Assembly: GCA_019930625.1 (NCBI GenBank)
Contig: CP082844.1
Coordinates: forward strand, 2,356,001-2,420,000
DNA from: Nocardia asteroides
GTDB taxonomy: Bacteria; Actinomycetota; Actinomycetes; Mycobacteriales; Mycobacteriaceae
Direction: 5' to 3'
DNA length: 64,000 nucleotides
Below, in pieces: positions 57,365-64,000 of this stretch. The notes beneath the pieces are model-generated. The model saw nothing but the letters and a program-made list of their open reading frames with translations, was not told the origin of the DNA and did no database searches. Position 1 is the stretch's first letter; each line of letters opens with the position of its first letter. A program made the position numbers and the translations under genes.

Positions 57365-57919
57365 GTGTACGGGGACGACATCGCGTCGGTGCTGATCACC
57401 GAGGAACAGATCGCCGCCAAGACCCAAGAGCTGGCCGAACTCATCGCCAAACGGTATCCCCCCGGCGCTCCCGAGGGGGACCTGCTGCTGGTGGGCGTGC
57501 TCAAGGGCGCGATCTTCTTCATGACCGACCTGGCCAAGGCCCTGCCGATCCCGACCCAGATGGAGTTCATGGCCGTCTCGTCCTACGGGTCGTCGACCTC
57601 CTCCTCCGGCGTCGTGCGCATCATGAAGGACTTGGACAAGGACATCGCCGGCCGCAACGTCCTGATCGTCGAGGACATCATCGACTCCGGGCTGACGCTG
57701 TCGTGGCTCAAGCGGAACCTGTCCACCCGAAACCCGGCCTCGCTCGAGGTGGTCACCCTCCTACGCAAGCCCGACGCGCTACGCACACCCGTGGAAGTCG
57801 CGCACGTCGGCTTCGACATCCCGAACGAATTCGTCGTGGGCTACGGCCTCGACTACGCGGAGCGTTACCGCGACCTGCCCTACATCGGCACCCTGGACCC
57901 GAAGGTATACGGCGGCTGA
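57365..57919 (+). CDS. hpt: Hypoxanthine phosphoribosyltransferase
   Basis: 184 residues, purine-salvage enzyme making IMP (and often GMP) from PRPP. PRPP-binding motif [13 protein letters not shown], flexible loop [18 protein letters not shown], and [20 protein letters not shown]. The GTG lies one base after the tilS stop, with GGAAGGG inside tilS serving as ribosome site. Corresponds to Rv3624c. In mycobacteria ftsH follows; here the order breaks and a convergent kinase unit follows. Confidence 0.95.
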   Translation: MYGDDIASVLITEEQIAAKTQELAELIAKRYPPGAPEGDLLLVGVLKGAIFFMTDLAKALPIPTQMEFMAVSSYGSSTSSSGVVRIMKDLDKDIAGRNVLIVEDIIDSGLTLSWLKRNLSTRNPASLEVVTLLRKPDALRTPVEVAHVGFDIPNEFVVGYGLDYAERYRDLPYIGTLDPKVYGG

Positions 57920-57923
57920 GGCG

Positions 57924-58640
57924 TCAGCCGCCCAGGATGCCGAAAATGGTTGCGGGAGAGCCGGAACCACCGCGGTATATCGGTCCGCCCACCAGCACCC
58001 ACGCCCCGGTCGCGGGCAGCGCGGTCAGGTTCGCCAAGCATTCCAAGCTGATCCGGTGCTCGCCGTAGAGCAGTTTGGACACCGCGTACGTCTCGTCGGT
58101 TCCCACGTCGGGGCCGAACGTGTCGATGCCGAGCGCGCCGCGGCGGCCGAGCCTGCCGGTGCGCAACAGCCATTCCACCGTCTCCACCGCGAAACCCGGT
58201 TGCCGACCGGCTGATTCGCCCGTGCCGATGAACTCGGGCGTACCCCACTTGGCGTCCCAGCCGGTCCAGGCGACCACCGCGGCACCGTCCGGAATCCGGC
58301 CGTGCTCGGCCTCCCATTGCTTCACATCGCCGACCGTGATCGTGTAGTCGCGATCGTCCGCGCAGCGCTGCCGCACATCGATCTTCACCGCGGGCAGCAG
58401 CAGATCGTCCAGTTCGAGTTCGTCCGCGGCCAGCCCGTCGGCACGGAAATGGATCGGTGCGCCCCAATGTGTTCCGGTGTGTTCGCCTTGCTGGATGTAG
58501 CGCAGGTGATAGCCGTCGTTCGCGATCGTGGCCACGATGTCGGTGCGGAATTCCGGATCGTCCGGATACAGCGGAGTGGTGACCGGATCGTGGACGTGCG
58601 ACAGGCTCACCAGCCGCCCCAGCGGCCGCGGTGTGGTCAT
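57924..58640 (-). CDS. Cyclase-family metal-dependent hydrolase
   Basis: 238 residues. The family motif HxGTHxDxPxH appears as HTGTHWGAPIHF, so the metal-site Asp is Gly here while the histidines remain. GIDTFGPDVG and LVGGPIYRGGSGSPA are other typical parts. Relatives include kynurenine formamidase and isatin hydrolase. The ATG overlaps the stop of the pseudokinase gene (ATGA), so it belongs to the kinase operon. Substrate unknown. Confidence 0.85.
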   Translation of the reverse strand: MTTPRPLGRLVSLSHVHDPVTTPLYPDDPEFRTDIVATIANDGYHLRYIQQGEHTGTHWGAPIHFRADGLAADELELDDLLLPAVKIDVRQRCADDRDYTITVGDVKQWEAEHGRIPDGAAVVAWTGWDAKWGTPEFIGTGESAGRQPGFAVETVEWLLRTGRLGRRGALGIDTFGPDVGTDETYAVSKLLYGEHRISLECLANLTALPATGAWVLVGGPIYRGGSGSPATIFGILGG

Positions 58641-61366
58641 CGCGCCCGCTGCGGAATCGCCCTGGCCAAAGCGAGCAGATCTGCTTCGAGGAGCCGGAAC
58701 AGCCGATAGGTCAGCACGAATGCCAGGATGCCACCCACGCTGAGCACGCGCACCGGAACGATCACCAGCTGCAGGTCGGCGGGGTCGACGAAGGTCGCGG
58801 TCGCCACTCCCAGCAGGGGAACCGACGCCGCCACACCGAGGTAGAAATTGCCGCGCTTGGCCAGCGCGCGCAGCTGGCGTTCGTCGTCAGGGCCGATGCC
58901 ACCGCGCAGGAGCAGTTGTGGATAGATCGAGCGCACCGAGTAGACCATGATCGGAAAGAACGGATAGGCCAGGGCTATCGCCGCGCACACCACCTGCGCC
59001 GCGAAGAAATGCAAGAAGGTCCCGCTCGGCAGGCTTACACCGGAGAAGGCCACTCCCAGCGGCCAGATGATGCCGGCGATCAGCCAGAAACCGAAGGGGA
59101 TCCACACTGCCCAATCGCCCATCAGCAGGGTGTCGCGACGCGCTTTCGCGAGCATGCGCGCGGAGTATCCCCGGCCGTGGCCGAGCCGGTAGGCGATGGC
59201 GAGCGGCCGCCGGGTGATGAACAGCAAAAGCAGCGCGGCGACCGGAAACGCGATGAGATTGTTGATCAATACGACCGCCGCGAACTTCTCCTGGTCGGCG
59301 GCCGACATCCGGTCGATGATCAGAGTCTGGTTCAGCTGGATGTTGTAGAAGCTGGCCAGCACGTTCGGCACGCCGGCGCACAGCGCCGCTACCGGGAGCA
59401 GCCAGCCGCGGGCTCGGTGGGCGAGGCTGTCGGGCGGGGGATCGACCAGGTCGCGCGCGCGGGTGTCGAGGCACAGGTCGAGTTGTCCCGCGAGCTCCGC
59501 GCCGCTGCGCAAGCGCCGCTGGGGCTCCGCGTGTAAGCAGTCCAGCAGCACGCGGCGCAGCGTGGCCGGAGTGTCTTCGGGCAGGAGTGACAGGGCCGCC
59601 GCCGAGACGCCGCCACGGCGCACCGCGAGCATCCGCGCGTAAGTCTCGGGGACGTCGTCGGTGGGCGGCGGATCGTCGAACGGGGTTGCCCCCGTCAGCA
59701 TTTCCCACAGCAGCACGCCGAGGGAGTAGATGTCGCTGCCGTTACCCGGGGCGGGCGCATCGGGATCGAGATAATGGGCCAGCTGCTCCGGGGAGCGATA
59801 GACCAGTGCGTCGGTCGCGCCGGGATGGTGCGGAGCGGGTGTGCGCGGCGCCGCCTCGCCGAGAGCGAAATCCGCGAGCTTCGGGATGCCCTCCGCGGTG
59901 AACAGGACGTTCGCCGGTTTGATGTCGTGGTGCAGCACGCCGTGGTGCTCGGCGTAATCCAGCGCGTCGGCCAGCCGCCTGCCCACCCACGCCACGGTTT
60001 CCGGCCAGGTGAGCCGCGCGATCTCGGTGCGCACGCTCGAATCCGCCGGACGGATCTCGCCTTTGTCCTCCATGGCGGTGTCCACCGCCCGCAGCAGCAG
60101 GGTGCCGCCGTCGGTCACCGGGCCGAGACGGCGTTGCTCGAGCAGCCCGACCGCGGTGCCGCCGGGGAGGTACTGCATGTAGACCAGGCGTGGGAGTGCG
60201 GGCAAGCGGGAGTCCGGGGCCAGTTGTGGGCCGGGCGCGGCGTCGGCCTGGTCCGGCGGGGCCGGGAGCGTGGCGTCCAGGTCGGTCGATTCGGCCTGCG
60301 TCGGATAGGCGAGGACCACGGCGCCGTCGGCCGATCCGGCGTATTGCCCGGCCTCGTGCTCGGGGATCGGCGTGCCGTCGCGGCGCGCAGGACGCGTGCG
60401 AGGCGCACTGACGGTGGTGTCGTCACTGCTGCTACCCGCGGCGGCGCTCGTTCCGGCGGCGACCGTCGCGTCGTCCGCGGTGGATCGTCGGCCGCCGGCT
60501 ACGTCGGCTCGTCCCATGCCCGGAGCACCGGGCTCGGCGACTGCCGGATCGTCGCCGGTGTGGCTCGCGGTCGGGCGGGCCGGCGTGGCCGCGACCGTGG
60601 CGTCGGGATCGAACGGCTCGGAAACCGTGGCGTCGAGGTCACGCACCGCGATGGTCGCGTTCGGTTCAGCGGCCGTGGTGGTGCGGCCGCCGTTCGCGAG
60701 CGGACCAGCGACGGTCAGGGTGCGCGCGGCGTCGGCGCTGAGCACCCGCTGGTCGAAGACGCGCACGATATGGGAGTGGTCGAGCTGGGCCATCGTGTGC
60801 GGCGCGCCCGCGCGTCCCGCCGAGAACCGGACGGCGACCAGCCGCTGCATCGAACGTTGCCTGGCCAGGAAGACGCGGCCGAGCAGGCCCGAGCCCAAGT
60901 CGGTGAGCAGGTCGAAGTCATCTATCCGCAGACCGGGCGCGAGGTCGGCCAGCGCCGCGGCGGCTGCACGAGACTCGGCCGCGATGAGGTCGGCGTCGGC
61001 GGCGAGGACGGCGAGACGTTCGCGGATCGAGTCGGCGAGGTCCGGATACTCGGCGAGGAAGTCCTCCGGCGGCAGCGGTTCCCGTTCCCGGCGTGCGCGG
61101 AATTCCTCGCACACCAGATCGACCAGCTCGGGGCTGTCTTCCACCTCGGGGAATTCCGATCGGTATTCCGCGATCCGTTTACCGAGCCCTTCGCGCTCCC
61201 AGCGCCGCCATAGATCCACCCGGATCAGGTCGACGAGTACGGCCAAGCGCACCCGCGCGCCGTCGGGCACATAGTCGGAGATTCGGGGCGGCAACCGATC
61301 GTTGTGGAGGCTGCGCTGCCAGTCGGTGGCGAACCGGGCGACGGCATCGGTGCGCGAGGAGGTCAC
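58637..61366 (-). CDS. Membrane Ser/Thr kinase paralogue, probable pseudokinase
   Basis: 909 residues. N-terminal domain 1-145 shared with the next gene; kinase-like domain ~150-600; six C-terminal membrane helices. Key kinase positions deviate: the VAIK lysine is Arg180 (VAVRFS), HRD is HHD (479-481) and DFG is DFA (499-501), so phosphotransfer is doubtful. Between the N-lobe strands is a ~180-residue insertion (210-392), Ala/Thr/Pro-rich with repeated DATV/DTTV/DATL units. GTG 61366 overlaps the stop of the upstream kinase gene (GTGA). Probably a partner or regulator of that kinase. Confidence 0.85.
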   Translation of the reverse strand: MTSSRTDAVARFATDWQRSLHNDRLPPRISDYVPDGARVRLAVLVDLIRVDLWRRWEREGLGKRIAEYRSEFPEVEDSPELVDLVCEEFRARREREPLPPEDFLAEYPDLADSIRERLAVLAADADLIAAESRAAAAALADLAPGLRIDDFDLLTDLGSGLLGRVFLARQRSMQRLVAVRFSAGRAGAPHTMAQLDHSHIVRVFDQRVLSADAARTLTVAGPLANGGRTTTAAEPNATIAVRDLDATVSEPFDPDATVAATPARPTASHTGDDPAVAEPGAPGMGRADVAGGRRSTADDATVAAGTSAAAGSSSDDTTVSAPRTRPARRDGTPIPEHEAGQYAGSADGAVVLAYPTQAESTDLDATLPAPPDQADAAPGPQLAPDSRLPALPRLVYMQYLPGGTAVGLLEQRRLGPVTDGGTLLLRAVDTAMEDKGEIRPADSSVRTEIARLTWPETVAWVGRRLADALDYAEHHGVLHHDIKPANVLFTAEGIPKLADFALGEAAPRTPAPHHPGATDALVYRSPEQLAHYLDPDAPAPGNGSDIYSLGVLLWEMLTGATPFDDPPPTDDVPETYARMLAVRRGGVSAAALSLLPEDTPATLRRVLLDCLHAEPQRRLRSGAELAGQLDLCLDTRARDLVDPPPDSLAHRARGWLLPVAALCAGVPNVLASFYNIQLNQTLIIDRMSAADQEKFAAVVLINNLIAFPVAALLLLFITRRPLAIAYRLGHGRGYSARMLAKARRDTLLMGDWAVWIPFGFWLIAGIIWPLGVAFSGVSLPSGTFLHFFAAQVVCAAIALAYPFFPIMVYSVRSIYPQLLLRGGIGPDDERQLRALAKRGNFYLGVAASVPLLGVATATFVDPADLQLVIVPVRVLSVGGILAFVLTYRLFRLLEADLLALARAIPQRAR

Positions 61367-63906
61367 GTGCTGGTCTCCACTGTGGCCGTCGACACTCGTA
61401 CAGGCTGGCCCGCGGGGGCCCCCATCGCGGCGGATTCGGGATCGACGACCCGCTCCAGCGCATGCAGATCCGCTTCCAGCGCACGGAACAGCAAGTAGGT
61501 GCCCACGAACGCGATTATGCCGCCCACACACAGCAGCCGGACCGCGAAGATCACCGACGGGATGTCGGGCGGGGGCAGGAAAGTGACTCCGGCCACCGCG
61601 AGCAGCGGCACCGAGGCGGCCACCGCGAGGTAGCGGTTGCAGCGCCGGTCCAGGCCACGCAACCACACCGCGTCCTCGGGGCTGATGTCGCCGTGCCGGA
61701 GGAACAGCGGATAGATGCACCGGACCATGTAGAAGGTCAGCAGGAAGAAGGGATAGGCGACCGCGATCGCACCGCACACCACCAGGGAAGAGAAGAAGTG
61801 CACCATGGCTGGTGTCGAAATGTCTCCGGTCGAGACCTGTAATGCGAGCGGGAAGATCAACCCGGCCAGTACCCACAGCGAGAATGCCACGGCCACGGCA
61901 CGATCGCCCATCAGTAGCGCGTCCTTTCTGGCGCGCTGTAGGGTCTCCGGGTCGTATCGTCGTCCTTTGCGCAGACCGCGGGGCACCGTGAGCACGTATC
62001 TGGCCATGTACAGCACCAGCGCGATACCAGCCGGGAAGAAGATCGCGTTCACGGTGCCGGTGATGACGAGGAAGGTCCGCTGGGCATCCTCGGTCATGCG
62101 GCTGATGATCAGGTTTTCGTTGTGCTGGATGTTGTACAGCGAGGCGAGCACATTCGGCAGTGCCACCGCCACCAGCGCGACCGGCACTATGTACGGGCGC
62201 AGCCGCCGCCGCCAGCTGTTCGGCGCGGGATCGACCAGTTCGCGTGCGCGCTCGTCGAGGCACATCTCCAGCTGCCTGGCCAAAATGGTGCCGCTGGACC
62301 AGCGGTCGGCCCGCTCCGGCGCCAGGCAGGTCAGCAGCACACGGCGCAACGCGGCGGGGCAGTCGGGCGGGACCGCCTCCAGCGCGGCCGTGTCCACACC
62401 GGCGCTGCGCCGCTCCAGCATGGCTTCCAAGGTGGTGTCGTCGCCTTGGCCGCCCACGCCCGCCGTGCTGTCGTCGAACGGCTTGGCGCCGGTGAGCAGC
62501 TCCCACAGCACCACCCCGAGCGAATAGATGTCGGCGCGAGTGTCCAGGTCGGCGGCGCTACGGTCGAAACCGGGATGACAGGCCTCCAGTTGTTCCGGCG
62601 ACATGTAGGCCAGCGAGCCGCCGAAGTAGGCCACTGGACTTGTGCCCTCCACGTTGCGGCTGAAGCTGATGTTGAAGTCGGCCAGTTTCGGCACGCCCTC
62701 GGCGGTGAGCAGGACGTTGGCCGGTTTGACATCGCGGTGCAGCACTCCGTGCGAGGACGCGTATTCCAGCGCCTCGGCCAGCCTGCGGCCCAGCCAGGCC
62801 ACCGTCTCCGGCCAGCTCAGCGTCGCGATCTCGGCGCGCACGCTGGAGTCGGTCGGCCGGATCTCGCCCTTCTCCTCCATCGCCGCGTCCACGGCGTCGA
62901 GCAGGAGCCGGCCGCTGCGCTCGGCGGGCGGGGTGGCCCGCACCCGGCGCAGCAGGCCGAGCAGCGTGCCACCGGGAAGGAACTGCATGTAGAGCAGCCG
63001 CAGCCGGCGCGCGGCGCCCTCGGCGTCGTCGAGCAGGCGCTGGTCGAACACTCGCACGATGTAGTCGTGGTCGAGCTGGGCCAGGGTCTGCGGCTCGGTG
63101 CCGTGGTCGGCGGAGATCTTGACCGCCACCAGCCGTTGCAGCGTGCGCTGCCGCGCGAGGAAGACACGGGCGAACGCGCCACTGCCCAAACCGGTCAGCA
63201 GATCGAAATCATCGATCCGTTGCCCGACCTCGATGCGGTCGAGCGCGTTGTATCGGCCCGGTCCGGTGCCGATCGTCGTAGGCACGGCGGTGGCCGTTCC
63301 GGTCGGATCCGCTGCGGTCGTTCTGGTCATCTCCGAATCACGATCGGACTCGGCGGTTCGGTTCAACGCGGTGTCGGCGAGGAGGCCCTGGGGGCGCGCC
63401 ACGACGGTCCGGGTGGAATCGTCCGGGGTCGCGCGGTGGGTGCTCTGGTCGATCTCGTCGGCGTTCAACAACTCGCGCAGTTCCTCGGCCTGTCGCGGAT
63501 ATTCGCGCAGGCATTCGCGCGGATCGACCCGCTCCCCGCTCTGGCGGCGGATGACGAACTCCTCGTACACCAGACCGGCAGGAAAATCATCGGATGTGAG
63601 TTCGGGAAATTCTGCGCAGTAATCGGCCAAGCGCAGGCGCGCGGCGGGTTCCGGCGCCGTGCTCGCGCGGGAACGGCGCAGCCAGCGATGACGCAAGTCG
63701 ACGCGGATCAGCTCCAGCAATGCGGCGCGGCGCAAGGTGGCGGCGTCGGGCAGGTATTCGGCGATCGGCGGTGGGCGCCGGGTGGATTCCCAGGCCGCGG
63801 AGAATGCCGATACCGCGTCGGATTCGGCACGCGACAGGTCGCCACTCCTCGCACGGGTGGAAACACCTGTGTCGCGCTCGGAACTTCTCTCAGAGTTCGC
63901 ACTCAT
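61363..63906 (-). CDS. Membrane Ser/Thr protein kinase
   Basis: 847 residues from ATG 63906; the frame stays open to the window edge, so a longer start is possible. N-terminal domain ~30-150 (IAEYLP, LLELIRVDLRHRW, YCAEFPEL) is followed by a kinase domain ~232-560: loop GLGSGAFARVFLA, lysine K263 (VAVKIS), catalytic HRDVKPAN (D392), Mg-binding DFN instead of DFG (410-412), YMSPEQL. Six C-terminal membrane helices follow. All catalytic residues are present, so it is probably active. First gene of a three-gene coupled unit. The N-terminal domain resembles that of planctomycete-type kinases. Confidence 0.88.
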   Translation of the reverse strand: MSANSERSSERDTGVSTRARSGDLSRAESDAVSAFSAAWESTRRPPPIAEYLPDAATLRRAALLELIRVDLRHRWLRRSRASTAPEPAARLRLADYCAEFPELTSDDFPAGLVYEEFVIRRQSGERVDPRECLREYPRQAEELRELLNADEIDQSTHRATPDDSTRTVVARPQGLLADTALNRTAESDRDSEMTRTTAADPTGTATAVPTTIGTGPGRYNALDRIEVGQRIDDFDLLTGLGSGAFARVFLARQRTLQRLVAVKISADHGTEPQTLAQLDHDYIVRVFDQRLLDDAEGAARRLRLLYMQFLPGGTLLGLLRRVRATPPAERSGRLLLDAVDAAMEEKGEIRPTDSSVRAEIATLSWPETVAWLGRRLAEALEYASSHGVLHRDVKPANVLLTAEGVPKLADFNISFSRNVEGTSPVAYFGGSLAYMSPEQLEACHPGFDRSAADLDTRADIYSLGVVLWELLTGAKPFDDSTAGVGGQGDDTTLEAMLERRSAGVDTAALEAVPPDCPAALRRVLLTCLAPERADRWSSGTILARQLEMCLDERARELVDPAPNSWRRRLRPYIVPVALVAVALPNVLASLYNIQHNENLIISRMTEDAQRTFLVITGTVNAIFFPAGIALVLYMARYVLTVPRGLRKGRRYDPETLQRARKDALLMGDRAVAVAFSLWVLAGLIFPLALQVSTGDISTPAMVHFFSSLVVCGAIAVAYPFFLLTFYMVRCIYPLFLRHGDISPEDAVWLRGLDRRCNRYLAVAASVPLLAVAGVTFLPPPDIPSVIFAVRLLCVGGIIAFVGTYLLFRALEADLHALERVVDPESAAMGAPAGQPVRVSTATVETST

Positions 63907-64000
63907 GCTCGGACCTAGTGGCTCGGCGGACGCCGCGGAATCCGCAACGGTGGTTGGTCGGATGCGCCGAAAATTTCCCGCCACACCCAACACCATCATC
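63907..64000. other. Upstream edge of kinase unit
   Basis: The last ~95 bases of the window. The kinase frame remains open here but has no ribosome site, so this is probably leader DNA. Too short to judge. Confidence 0.4.

Overview
This is a high-GC actinobacterial chromosome segment, most likely from Nocardia or a close relative in the Mycobacteriales. Two long blocks keep the gene content and order I recall for Mycobacterium tuberculosis Rv3674c-Rv3644c and Rv3628-Rv3624c. Species-level assignment is inference.

Block 1 (1-30168) is the conserved backbone. It runs nth (3' end), a membrane thioredoxin, a CoA-type NUDIX hydrolase, the MarP periplasmic protease, an EphE-like hydrolase, a holin-family membrane protein joined in frame to nhaA, acs, a dipeptide ABC transporter (binding protein, two permeases, double ATPase), a degenerate Fic-like protein, and a SerB-type HAD phosphatase. 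Then come a 6C small RNA and two DnaA boxes, followed by ssd with the tad pilus genes (tadA, tadB, tadC, a DUF4244/Flp-like pilin, TadE, a TadE/TadG-like protein). The block ends with an Hrq1/MrfA-type helicase, cspA, topA, a DinB-fold protein, the DNA polymerase III delta prime gene and tRNA-Thr(CGT).

Block 2 (30169-52830) is variable. A decayed tyrosine recombinase lies directly after the tRNA, so this looks like an old integration site. It holds an EEP-fold hydrolase, a DUF3072 protein, an ArsR regulator, a TVP38-type membrane protein, an overlapping RsbQ-like hydrolase/RsbP-like PAS-PP2C phosphatase pair, an MFS transporter coupled to a membrane protein, single enzymes, and a Pls/PosA-type NRPS-like protein coupled to an M1 aminopeptidase. 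Divergent from that pair is a SAM-IV riboswitch followed by a class V aminotransferase/cysteine-desulfurase-like gene. Uma2, flavin reductase, YbaK, truncated OHCU decarboxylase-like, crotonase and small secreted protein genes follow.

Block 3 (52831-64000) returns to the backbone with ppa, dacB, a DUF2342 zinc-metalloprotease-like gene, tilS and hpt. Convergent to hpt is a three-gene overlapping unit: a membrane Ser/Thr kinase, a paralogous probable pseudokinase and a cyclase-family hydrolase.

Points most worth a second look are the kinase/pseudokinase pair, the RsbQ-RsbP-like module, the poly-amino-acid-synthase-like gene, the SAM-IV element, the DnaA boxes before ssd, the nhaA-holin read-through frame, and two enzymes that keep their fold but lost key residues (EphE-like and Fic-like).
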